From positions 1 to 64,000 of the forward strand of contig CAJODR010000004.1 of NCBI GenBank assembly GCA_905233275.1: 64,000 nt of DNA. Direction: 5' to 3'. Source of the DNA: an uncultured Bacteroidales bacterium. GTDB taxonomy: Bacteria > Bacteroidota > Bacteroidia > Bacteroidales > UBA932. This document shows positions 1 to 8,964 of the stretch, one piece after another (positions within the stretch are counted from its first letter, which is position 1; the number at the start of each line of letters is the position of its first letter). The notes beneath the pieces are model-generated. The model searched no databases, had not been told where the DNA came from, and was given only the letters and a program-made list of their open reading frames with translations. Position numbers and translations under genes: made by a program.

Positions 1-34
1 TAATAATTTCCTTGGATAAGACTCGGAAGTTCGC

Positions 35-42
35 TATATTTG
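35..42 (+). promoter_or_regulatory. Predicted -7 promoter element for the acid phosphatase gene
   Basis: TATATTTG matches the Bacteroidota -7 consensus TAnnTTTG exactly and lies about 25-30 bases before the likely ATG. No clear -33 element was identified. Confidence 0.55.
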
Positions 43-64
43 GAAACGGTAATGTTAATATTAT

Positions 65-1420
65 ATGTATATGCGTAGTTTCAAGTTACATTTAGTCACT
101 CTGGCGCTCGTGCTTGGCGCGAGTTTGAGCCTGGGGGCGCAGGATCCATTCGCCGAAGGCCTGGAGGGGAATTTCGAACGCACCGGAGCCACAAATCACA
201 GCTACGAGCCCTATACCGGCACGTACACACCGGTGCCGAAAGGCTACAAGCCGTTCTATATCAGCCACTACGGCAGGCATGGGTCCCGCAGGCAGATCGG
301 CTCCAGCGGCACCGTGGCGTACGAATATCTCAATGCTGCACGCGAGGCGGGCATCCTCACAGAAGAGGGCGAAAAGCTCTACGAGGACATCAAGGCCGCG
401 TACGAATGCCACGTCGGGATGGACGGCGAGCTCACCATTCGCGGAGGCATGGAACATCAGGGTATCGCGAGGCGAATGTACAAAAACTTCCAGCCCGCAT
501 TCAAGTCAAAAGACCGCAAGTTCATCCACTGCCAGGCCAGCATAGTACCCCGCTGTCTGATCTCGATGGCCAATTTCACATTCGCCCTGAAGGACGAGGA
601 TCCGGACCTGCAGTACGACTTCATCACGGGACAGAAATACATAGACCTGCTGGCGCAGGACTACTATGAGCGCGATTCCTACAGGAAGCAGCAGTCTGCG
701 CTGAATGATTCGCTGCTGCGCGCATACGTGAACACCGACAGGGTGATGAAGTCATTCTTCAAGGACAGCCCTCAGACAGCGGAGATCGTCAAAGATCCGC
801 ACCGCTTCATGCGCTATCTGTTCTCCATTTGCGCTGACGCTCAGGATCTTAGGGAGGAGCTCGGCGGGCTCGACCTGCTGAAGTGGTTCACCCCCGACGA
901 ACTCATCGGCCTCGGCAAATTCATGAACGAACGCTACTACAGCTCAATGGGCAACAATGCCAACTGGGGCTACAATATCATCTGGGCGGCAAAGCCCCTC
1001 GTCGAGGATTTCATCGCGAGGGCTGATGACGCTGTCGCGGGCAACGATGTGGTGGCCGACCTGCGTTTCGGGCACGACACCGGCATTCTCCCGCTTGCGG
1101 GACTGCTCGGACTCAAAGGTCCCGGTGACCGCTACCCCGTCGGCGAGGCATGGAAAAACGGCTATTTCTGCTGGCAGAATATCCCCATGGCGACCAATCT
1201 CCAGATGGTATTCTACCGCGGAAAGAAGAACGACGTCATCGTCAAAATCCTCTACAACGAGCGCGAGATGGACATCCCGGCACTGGATCTCCGCATTCAA
1301 GCAAGGAGGCTTGAGAAGGGCTCCGAAGGCAATGCGCCCTTCCATGGCCCATACTACCCCTGGCCCGAACTCCGGGAATACCTCGTCTCCATTTCAGAGA
1401 ATAAGGAATTAGGCAAATAA
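65..1420 (+). CDS. Secreted histidine acid phosphatase (phytase/MINPP-like)
   Basis: A histidine phosphatase of clan branch 2, predicted to hydrolyse phosphomonoesters, possibly inositol phosphates, in the periplasm or at the surface. An N-terminal signal peptide (cleavage near GAQ) precedes the catalytic loop RHGSR at about residues 71-75, where the histidine is the phosphorylated nucleophile. The distal HD proton-donor pair lies at about residues 337-338 (FGHDTGI). At 451 residues it has the usual size for the branch. Two in-frame ATGs exist (65 and 71); the second gives a more typical signal peptide beginning MRSFK. A consensus -7 promoter lies just upstream. RecQ follows after only 6 bases, so the two are probably co-transcribed although unrelated in function. 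The substrate cannot be read from the sequence. Confidence 0.88.
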   Translation: MYMRSFKLHLVTLALVLGASLSLGAQDPFAEGLEGNFERTGATNHSYEPYTGTYTPVPKGYKPFYISHYGRHGSRRQIGSSGTVAYEYLNAAREAGILTEEGEKLYEDIKAAYECHVGMDGELTIRGGMEHQGIARRMYKNFQPAFKSKDRKFIHCQASIVPRCLISMANFTFALKDEDPDLQYDFITGQKYIDLLAQDYYERDSYRKQQSALNDSLLRAYVNTDRVMKSFFKDSPQTAEIVKDPHRFMRYLFSICADAQDLREELGGLDLLKWFTPDELIGLGKFMNERYYSSMGNNANWGYNIIWAAKPLVEDFIARADDAVAGNDVVADLRFGHDTGILPLAGLLGLKGPGDRYPVGEAWKNGYFCWQNIPMATNLQMVFYRGKKNDVIVKILYNEREMDIPALDLRIQARRLEKGSEGNAPFHGPYYPWPELREYLVSISENKELGK

Positions 1421-1426
1421 CCCTGG

Positions 1427-3301
1427 ATGGAAACGCCGCTGGACATACTGAAGCAGTACTGGGGATATGATTCGTTCCGGCCGATGCAGGAGGAGATTAT
1501 CTCCGAGGCCGTTGCGGGCAGGGACGTGCTGGCCATTCTCCCTACGGGAGGCGGCAAGTCAGTCTGTTTCCAGGTCCCGGCGCTGCTGAAGGACGGAATC
1601 GCGCTCGTCATCACTCCCCTCATCGCGCTGATGAAGGACCAGGTGATGCACCTGCGGGAGAAGGGCATCAAAGCTCTCGTTGTCCACGCCGGCATGACCC
1701 GCCACGAGGTCGACCTCACACTCAACAATGCGGCTTACGGGGACTTCAAGTTCCTTTACCTCTCCCCCGAGCGGCTCTCCACCACCCTTTTCCGCGACTA
1801 CATCCGCCGGATGAATGTCAGCTACATCGTCGTCGACGAGGCCCACTGCATCAGCCAGTGGGGCTACGATTTCCGTCCGAGCTACCTCAGCATCGGCCTG
1901 CTGCGCGATATCGTGGACGCCCCCGTCATCGCCCTGACTGCAACAGCCACCTCCCGTGTCGCCGACGACATCATGGACAGGCTTCGCTTCAGCTCGCCGA
2001 ATATCCTCCGCGCCTCCTTCGAACGCCCCAACCTCTCATATATAGTAAGGAATGTCGCCGACAAATCCGGCCAGCTCCTCGCAGTCTGCAACGGCGTCGG
2101 CGGCAGCGGCATCGTCTACGCGCGGGTGCGCAAAACCTGCGAAGAGCTCGCCGCCATGCTCAGGTCGCAGGGTGTCAACGCTTCATTCTACCACGCCGGC
2201 CTCGGTGCCGACATGCGCAGCGAGAGGCAGGAATCCTGGCGTCGCGGAGACACCCAGGTCATGGTCTGCACCAACGCCTTCGGCATGGGGATCGACAAGC
2301 CCGACGTGCGGTTCGTCGTCCATTACGACCTTCCGGAGAGCCCTGAGGCGTATTTCCAAGAGGCAGGCCGCGCCGGCAGGGATGGTCTCCCCGCCTACGC
2401 CGTCCTCCTTTGGAACGGCATCGACCTCCGCCGTCTCCGCCAGCTGGAAAGCGTTTCCTTCCCCTCGCTCGAATTCATCGAAGATATCTACCATAAGGTC
2501 CACATCTTCTTCCAGATTCCCTACGAGGCCGGAGAGGGCCGCCAGCTCAAATTCGATTTCAACGAATTCTGTACGCACTTCAGCCTCCCCCGCGCCGAGA
2601 CGGCATACGCCCTCGAATACCTCGACCGCGAAGGCCACTGGTCCTACACCCGCGAAATCGACATTCCGACCAAAGTGCGCATCCGCATCGACCGCCGCGG
2701 CCTCTACGACACCGACCTCCCCAAACAGGAGATGGTTCCACTGCTGGAACTGCTCATGCGCCGCTACGAGGGGATCTTCTCCTTCCCCGTCTCGATTGAC
2801 GAGGAATACATGGCCCAGCATCTCGGCATCGGCGTCCCCTATTTCCGCCAGCTGCTCTACGAGCTCAGCACCGAGCACGTCATCTCGTACGTCCCGGCGG
2901 CCACCTCTGACGTCATTTTCATACTCCACCCGAGGCTCTACCCCGGCAATGTCGCCCTCAGCCCCAAGCGCTACGAGCTCCTCCGCAGCCGTTACCGCGA
3001 ACGCGTCGACGCGATGGAAACCTATGCGTCCATGACGGACGAATGCCGCCAGCAGTACCTCCTCCGCTACTTCGGCCAGGACGAATCCGCCCCCTGCGGC
3101 CACTGCGACGTATGCCGCGCCATCAGAACCACTCGAACATCCATCGAGACCAGCCTCAAGAGCATTACCGCTTCCCGTGGCGGTAATTACACCCTCGCCG
3201 ACATCCGCGAAGCGCTGGACATCTCTGATGACTCCGAATCATGGCTCCTGGTCCTCCGTGAACTCATCGACCACGGTGACGTGCCGCCATACAAGGACTG
3301 A
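1427..3301 (+). CDS. recQ: RecQ-family ATP-dependent DNA helicase
   Basis: A superfamily 2 3'-5' DNA helicase acting in recombination and fork repair. Visible motifs are Walker A TGGGKS (about residues 41-46), the DEAH box in VVDEAHCISQWG, and helicase motif VI as QEAGRAGRDG. A RecQ zinc-binding cysteine cluster (CRQQYLLRYFG then CGHCDVC) follows at about residues 540-565. The protein stops shortly after a short winged-helix-like tail, and no separate HRDC domain is evident. At 624 residues it is the short Bacteroidota RecQ form. It starts 6 bases after the phosphatase stop and ends before a strong terminator. The 5' third uses many G-ending codons and the 3' half mostly C-ending ones. Confidence 0.93.
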   Translation: METPLDILKQYWGYDSFRPMQEEIISEAVAGRDVLAILPTGGGKSVCFQVPALLKDGIALVITPLIALMKDQVMHLREKGIKALVVHAGMTRHEVDLTLNNAAYGDFKFLYLSPERLSTTLFRDYIRRMNVSYIVVDEAHCISQWGYDFRPSYLSIGLLRDIVDAPVIALTATATSRVADDIMDRLRFSSPNILRASFERPNLSYIVRNVADKSGQLLAVCNGVGGSGIVYARVRKTCEELAAMLRSQGVNASFYHAGLGADMRSERQESWRRGDTQVMVCTNAFGMGIDKPDVRFVVHYDLPESPEAYFQEAGRAGRDGLPAYAVLLWNGIDLRRLRQLESVSFPSLEFIEDIYHKVHIFFQIPYEAGEGRQLKFDFNEFCTHFSLPRAETAYALEYLDREGHWSYTREIDIPTKVRIRIDRRGLYDTDLPKQEMVPLLELLMRRYEGIFSFPVSIDEEYMAQHLGIGVPYFRQLLYELSTEHVISYVPAATSDVIFILHPRLYPGNVALSPKRYELLRSRYRERVDAMETYASMTDECRQQYLLRYFGQDESAPCGHCDVCRAIRTTRTSIETSLKSITASRGGNYTLADIREALDISDDSESWLLVLRELIDHGDVPPYKD

Positions 3302-3310
3302 CAATCAAAA

Positions 3311-3341
3311 AAGCCGCGGGACCTGGTCCTGCGGCTTTCTG
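3311..3341 (+). terminator. Intrinsic terminator between recQ and rpmE
   Basis: A GC-rich hairpin: AAGCCGCGGGACC pairs with GGTCCTGCGGCTT and is flanked by A-rich and T-rich runs. It lies between convergent genes and can serve both strands. Confidence 0.8.
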
Positions 3342-3359
3342 TGTACCGACGCGGCGAAA

Positions 3360-3611
3360 TTATTTCGCGCGGTTCTTGTATCTCTGGTAGAATTTGTCCA
3401 CGCGACCGGCGGTGTCGACGAGTTTGATCTTGCCGGTGTAGAAGGGGTGAGATGTGTTGGAAATCTCAATCTTCACGACGGGGTATTCGACGCCGTCGAC
3501 CTCGAGGGTCTCCTTGGTGGGAGCGCAGCTCCTGGTGACGAACACAGTGTCGTTGGACATATCCTTGAAAGCTACAAGACGGTAGGTTTCGGGATGAATT
3601 CCTTTTTTCAT
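3360..3611 (-). CDS. rpmE2: 50S ribosomal protein L31 type B
   Basis: An 83-residue L31 that starts MKKGIHPE and lacks the CxxC zinc pairs of type A L31, so it is the zinc-independent type B form usual in Bacteroidota. The conserved block SNTSHPFYTGKIKLVDTAGR and the basic C-terminus are present. A longer reading from an upstream TTG (3620) adds MIE; the ATG at 3611 fits the family. A perfect -7 element lies about 40 bases upstream on the same strand. Confidence 0.95.
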   Translation of the reverse strand: MKKGIHPETYRLVAFKDMSNDTVFVTRSCAPTKETLEVDGVEYPVVKIEISNTSHPFYTGKIKLVDTAGRVDKFYQRYKNRAK

Positions 3612-3648
3612 TTCTATCAAGTGTTAATTGTATCCAATTTTGGGAGCG

Positions 3649-3656
3649 CAAAGATA
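3649..3656 (-). promoter_or_regulatory. Predicted -7 promoter element for rpmE2
   Basis: On the minus strand the bases read TATCTTTG, a full match to TAnnTTTG, 37 bases before the rpmE2 ATG. Confidence 0.6.
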
Positions 3657-3726
3657 ACGCATTTTTTGGAATCTGCAAAATAATCGAGAGAAAACCTGAG
3701 TATATTTTTTTGTAAATAAAATTTAG

Positions 3727-3734
3727 TAATTTTG
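3727..3734 (+). promoter_or_regulatory. Predicted -7 promoter element for the SusC operon
   Basis: TAATTTTG matches TAnnTTTG. It lies in the AT-rich gap and leaves a leader of about 45-50 bases before the susC ATG at 3786. No regulator gene (hybrid two-component, ECF/anti-sigma or SusR type) accompanies the locus in this window. Confidence 0.55.
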
Positions 3735-3785
3735 TAAGGTATTATAAGCAAATACTGTATACTCAAATACCAATTTGTCCACTGA

Positions 3786-6700
3786 ATGAAACACCTGATT
3801 CATCGGATTCTCGTGGCCGCACTGGCCATGGGAATCAGTTGTGCAGCCACATTCGCGCAGCACAACGTGAGAGGTACGGTCACGGACACTGAAGGATACC
3901 CCGTCATCGGCGCCGGTGTCATGGTCCAGGGCTCCAGCCTTGGCACTGTCACCGACGTTGACGGTACGTATGTCCTTGCCGGTGTCCCGGACGGAGCCGT
4001 CATCGAGTTCTCCTCGATCGGCTACGCGACCGTCACAGTTCCGTTCGACGGCAGGGCAGTCATCGACGTCGTCCTCGCGGAAGACGCCGAGATGCTCGAA
4101 GAAACCGTCGTCATCGGTTACGGCGTACAGAAAAAGTCCGTCGTGACCGCCTCCATCGCCAAGGTCTCCTCCGAAGACCTCGGACTCACCGCACCGTCCA
4201 GAGTCGACGACGCCCTCAAGGGCCTCACCGCCGGCGTGCAGGTAACGTCCTCCTCAGGACAGCCCGGTGCATCCTCCCGTGTCCGCATCCGCGGTATCGG
4301 TACCGTCAACGATTCCAACCCGCTCTACATCGTGGACGGAATGCCCATGGGCATTGACGGAATCGACTACCTCAACCCTCAGGACATCGAGTCCATCGAA
4401 GTCCTCAAGGATGCTGCCGCAGGCGCCGTCTACGGTGCCCGTGCCGCCAACGGTGTCGTTCTCGTGACGACCAAGAAAGGCGCAAAGGGCGGAGCCGTCA
4501 TCAACTACGACTTCTCCTACGGCATCTCCAATCCCTGGAGGATGAGGGAAGTCCTCAACGCCAGCGAATATGCCGTCATGATCAATGAAGGCATGATGAA
4601 CGCCGGCATGGCGCCCCGTTACGCAGACCCCTGGAGCTACGGCGAAGGTACTGACTGGCAGAAGGAAGTCTTCAACCGCAACGCACCCAAGCAGTCCCAC
4701 GAACTCTCGGTATCCGGAGCCTCCGACAAGGTCAACTACTATCTCTCCCTCGGCTACACCGACCAGGAAGGTATCGTTGGCGGCAACTTCGACCGCTCCA
4801 ACTACCGCCGTCTCTCCCTCCGTTCCAATACTATTTATAATGTAATGGACGCCAGGGAAGAGCGCAATTTCCTCAACGAACTCAATCTCACCTCGCAGCT
4901 CTCCTACTCCAACATCAACGCAAAGGGTGTTACTGAGAACTCGCAGTGGGGTTCACCTCTCGGTTCTGCACTGGCCCTCTCCCCTATTCTCGGAGTATAC
5001 GCCACGCCCGACCAGGAAGCCGTCTACAACACCATCTACGCCGGCCAGACACTCCTTTCCGGCGAAGACGGCATCTACATGATCCCCGGCATGGACTACA
5101 ACGAAATGGTCAACCCGATCGCTTCGATGAGCCTTCCGGCGAATAACAGCTGGACCCACAAGTTCACCGCCAACTTCGCAGGCGAAATCCGCCTCTGGGA
5201 CGAACTCAAGTTCAAGTCCTCGATCGGATTCGACCTCGGATTCTGGGGCAATGAGGGCTACACTCCCCTCTTCTACCTCAGCGGCAACAACAAGGCAGAG
5301 AACTCCAACGCCAACGCTTACAGCGCACAAAGTTTCGTATACCAAGTTGAGAACGTCCTCTCCTACAGCAAGACCATCGGCAGGCAGTGGCGAGGGGCCG
5401 GGACCCGCGCATCACGCTGGAGACCCACAAGTCCGTCGGCAGGTACTACTACATAGCCGGGTACATCGACAACGCCACCGGTCTCCAGGAAGACGGCCGC
5501 ATGAGCGTCTACGGTGCATATTACACTGAACACCGCCTCGCGTCCTACTTCGCCCGTGCCGACTACAACTACGACGAGCGCTACATGGTCCAGGCGACTG
5601 TCCGCCGTGACGGTTCGTCAAGATTCGGCTCCAACAACAAATGGGGTATCTTCCCGTCCTTCTCGCTCGGTTGGAATATCCATAAGGAGCCCTACATCAA
5701 GGACTATATCCCTTCCTGGCTCGACAACGCCAAGCTCCGTTTCTCATGGGGTAAGAACGGTAACGAGAATATCGGCGACTTCCGCTACACCGTAATGACT
5801 TCCCGCGACAACAACTACATCTTCGGTCCCGGAGAAGGTATTGCTGTCGGCGTCAAGTCCAGCGGTCTCGCCAATCCCGATCTCCGCTGGGAGGAATCGG
5901 TCCAGACCAACGCCGGTATCGACCTCGGATTCTTCCGCAATTCCCTCACCATGTCCTTCGACTGGTACAAGAAGAGAACCAACGGCATGCTCATGGAAAT
6001 ACCGATCAACTCATACGTAGGCGAATCCAAACCCATCGGCAACGTCGGTATCATGGACAACACCGGTGTTGAAATGGAGGCCGCTTACAAATTCTCCGTC
6101 AGGGACTTCAATCTCCGCATCGGCGGCAACCTGACCTATCTCCGCAACAAACTCGTCAACCTCGGTAACGAGAGCGGTTTCCAGGATTACGGTTCGTTCC
6201 AGGGCGCAGGTGCTATCTCCCGCGCTGAGAACGGCAAGCCTTTCGTATTCTTCTATGGATACAAGACTGACGGCATCTTCCAGAATGTCGACGAGGTCGC
6301 TGCATACACCGGTCCTGACGGCACTCCCATCCAGCCTTCAGCAGTCCCCGGCGATGTCCGCTTCGTGGATGTCAACGGTGACGGCAAGATCGACGACGAG
6401 GACCGTACCGACATCGGCAACGGCACTCCTGACTGGACCTGGGGTCTCAACCTGAATGCCAACTGGAAAGGATTCGACTTCTTCATGCTCTGGCAGGGCA
6501 CCCTCGGCAACCAGGTCCTCGACCTCACCCGCCGTGTCGACATCTCCGAATCCAACCTCCCGGCTTACATGCTCGGTCGCTGGACAGGTGAAGGCACTTC
6601 CAACAGGCTGCCCAGATTCGTCCGCGGTGACGCCAACAACTGGAAGATTTCCGACCTCTATGTCTATGACGGCTCATACGCCCGCCTCAAGAACATCCAG

Positions 6701-7402
6701 CTCGGATATACTCTCCCCCAGCGTGCTACCGAGAAGATCATGATCTCAGCTCTCCGCCTCTATGTCGGTGCCGAGAATCTCCTGACCTTCACCAAGTATC
6801 ACGGTTATGATCCCGAAATCTCTTCCGGCGGCACATCCCTCGGAATCGACTACGGCGTCTATCCTCAGGCCCGTACGTTCATCGCCGGTGTCAGCGTGAA
6901 ATTCGGCGGCGGAGCCGGCCATGGCCGCAAGTCCGTCGAGCCCGTCTCCTACGCTTCACCGACCAAGGTCGTTGAAAAGGTCGTAGAGAAAGTAGTCGAA
7001 AAAGTGGTTGAGAAACCCGTCGAGAAGATTGTCGAGAAAGAAGTCATCAAGGAAGTCCGCGTTCCCGGCGGCAAGTTGGAAGGCACATACGAAGATGACG
7101 TATACTTCGTACTCGGCAAGGCTGAAGTCCGTCCGGACGAGGCATTCAAGCTCGGCCGTATCGCCCAGATCCTCATTGACAACCCCGATGCCACCATCAC
7201 CGTCACCGGCTATGCCGACAGCGGCACAGGCACCGCGGCAATCAACCAGGACCTCTCTGAAAAACGCGCGGCGACTGTCGTCGACATGCTCACCAATGCA
7301 GGTGTGGCAGCATCCCGCATCAAGTCTTCCGCCACCGGCGGCGACCGCGATGCCAAGGATTCCGCCGAATCCAACCGCGTAGCCGTATGTATCATCAAAT
7401 AA
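3786..7402 (+). pseudogene. SusC/RagA TonB-dependent receptor fused to an OmpA domain, with a mid-gene frame break
   Basis: An outer-membrane glycan importer that pairs with SusD. Frame 1 (3786-5456) encodes a signal peptide ending FAQ, the carboxypeptidase-like N-terminal domain (about 26-105), a TonB box-like EETVVIGYG, the plug (PLYIVDGMP, IEVLKDAAAGAVYGARAANG) and the first barrel strands. It then runs out of frame at GRQW. The remaining barrel continues in another frame from about 5387 to the usual SusC end (YPQARTFIAGVSVKFG). After that come a linker of repeated VVEK units (about 6967-7046) and an OmpA-type peptidoglycan-binding domain (about 7080-7399), which normal SusC proteins lack. 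The two halves sum to about 1,200 residues. The break may be a real inactivating mutation with a small deletion or a consensus error. The intact downstream operon argues for recent damage or error. Confidence 0.85.
6967..7402 (+). other. VVEK-repeat linker and OmpA C-terminal domain of the SusC fusion
   Basis: The linker repeats the unit VVEK about five times with PVEK and IVEK variants, then EVIKEVRVPGG. It resembles linkers in stand-alone Bacteroidota OmpA porins. The following domain has OmpA-like hallmarks: a beta segment DVYFVLGKAEVRPDEAFKL, ITVTGYADSGTG in the place of the usual GHTD loop, the helix SEKRAATVVDMLTNAG, and NRVAVCIIK at the end. It is continuous and in frame with the barrel, so the fusion does not depend on the upstream frame break. 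Confidence 0.85.
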
Positions 7403-7416
7403 ACAGCGCGACGATT

Positions 7417-8952
7417 ATGAAAACTCTTAAGATATTTGCTGCAGCCGCGCTTGGCTTGTTCGTGACTGCCTGCGGGGAAGATTTCCTCACAGTAGAGCAC
7501 CCTACCGCTTCTCCTCTCGAGGAATATTTCACCACCGAGGAGCATCTCGAGGAAGCCGTCATCGCCGCTTATGACCCTCTCGAGTGGTTCGACTGGTTCT
7601 CCGGCCAGTACAATCCCGTCAACATCATGTCAGACATCATGGCCGACCAGATCTGGGTCGGTGGTTCCGACCGTTCGGACAACATGTTCTGGCACCTTCT
7701 GATGAATTACGAAGCTCTTCCGACCCAGACGATTTCCGGTATCTGGAGCGACGCCTATTCCGGCGTCAAACGTTGCAACGACGTCATCCAGTACATCGGC
7801 TGGACTACCGATGCGACCGAGGACGAACTCAAGCTCGCCGAGGCACAGGCAAGGGTTCTCAGAGCCTACTACTACACCATTATCTGGAAATTCTGGGGCA
7901 ATATCCCCTACTTCGAGGAAAACGGTTCTTCCGACTTCACCTATCCCCAGCTGACCGCTGACGAGGCATACGATAAGATTATCGCCGACCTCGAAGGAGC
8001 AATCGCCCTCAATGCCCTTCCGATGAAGTGGACCGGCGAGAATCAGGGCCGCGTATCCAAGGCCATGGCCTATATGCTCTATGCGGAACTAACTATGTAC
8101 CAGAACGATACCGCACGTCTCGGCACCGCCCTGAACTACATGAAGGAAATCATTTCCTCCGGCGAATATGCCCTCATCCCCGACTACGGCGTCCTCTTCA
8201 AGGAGGAAAGCGAATGGGGCAGCGAGACCATATTCGACATCAACTACAAGGATGACAACGCGGTCCGCAGCTATAACTGGCCCAATGGTGCAGGCGGCAC
8301 CGTTCTACCCAGGCTCATCAGCCCCAACGCCTGGACAGGTGATGCTATTCACGACAGTGGCTGGGGCTTCGCTCCCATACGTCAGTCGACATTCGACATG
8401 TTCGAGGACGGAGACACCCGCCGCGATGCAACCTGCTGGAATGTAGGCCCCGCAAACGGCTACAACCCCCGTTACCAGGACACCGGTATCTTCCTCGAGA
8501 AGTATGTCGCCTACAAGGCCAACAACGCCGACCAGCTCGCCGACGGTGACCTCAACTTCAACAACAACCTCCGCATCTACCGCTACGCTGAGACCCTTCT
8601 CAACGCTGCGGAACTCGTCGTCCGCGGCTACGGCAGCGGTGACGCCGAAGGCTGGCTCAACGAAGTTCACGCCCGTGCAATCCCGGGCACTACCGTCCAG
8701 CTCTCGCTTGAATCCATCAAGGAAGAGCGCAAGCTTGAATTCGTCGGCGAAGGCAAACGCTACTGGGACCTCGTCCGCTGGGAGCTCACCAATGACGCCG
8801 ACGGCATCAAGGCCTCCGCAGTCCTCGTTCCCGACGAATTCGGTTACCGTACCAACACCTGGAGCTCATCCAAGAAGTACATTCCCATCCCCCAGGGTGA
8901 GATCGACTCCGCTTCCGGAAAGAGCAACGAGCTCAAACAGAACGACTACTAA
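7417..8952 (+). CDS. SusD/RagB-family glycan-binding lipoprotein
   Basis: The outer-membrane lid that captures oligosaccharide for the SusC barrel. The likely start is the ATG at 7417 (MKTLKIF), not the earlier in-frame codon overlapping susC. This gives a lipoprotein signal with lipobox VTAC (Cys at about residue 19) followed by GEDF, an acidic surface-export signal typical of Bacteroidota. The rest has the RagB/SusD pattern: SGVKRCNDVIQY, an alpha-helical tetratricopeptide scaffold, and the C-terminal block IKEERKLEFVGEGKRYWDLVRW followed by the YIPIPQGEID ending. At 511 residues it has normal length. It lies 14 bases downstream of the SusC-OmpA gene and 12 bases upstream of the next operon member. 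Confidence 0.93.
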   Translation: MKTLKIFAAAALGLFVTACGEDFLTVEHPTASPLEEYFTTEEHLEEAVIAAYDPLEWFDWFSGQYNPVNIMSDIMADQIWVGGSDRSDNMFWHLLMNYEALPTQTISGIWSDAYSGVKRCNDVIQYIGWTTDATEDELKLAEAQARVLRAYYYTIIWKFWGNIPYFEENGSSDFTYPQLTADEAYDKIIADLEGAIALNALPMKWTGENQGRVSKAMAYMLYAELTMYQNDTARLGTALNYMKEIISSGEYALIPDYGVLFKEESEWGSETIFDINYKDDNAVRSYNWPNGAGGTVLPRLISPNAWTGDAIHDSGWGFAPIRQSTFDMFEDGDTRRDATCWNVGPANGYNPRYQDTGIFLEKYVAYKANNADQLADGDLNFNNNLRIYRYAETLLNAAELVVRGYGSGDAEGWLNEVHARAIPGTTVQLSLESIKEERKLEFVGEGKRYWDLVRWELTNDADGIKASAVLVPDEFGYRTNTWSSSKKYIPIPQGEIDSASGKSNELKQNDY

Positions 8953-8964
8953 TATTCTCCAGAC

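Noticed and set aside
3786..5456. Two separate receptor genes instead of one broken SusC
   Set aside because: The first frame ends mid-barrel with nonsense residues and the second starts mid-barrel without a signal peptide; together they make one receptor.
6967..7050. VVEK codon repeats as a CRISPR-like or variable tandem repeat array
   Set aside because: Units are 12 bases with varied codons and encode a protein linker; there are no spacers.
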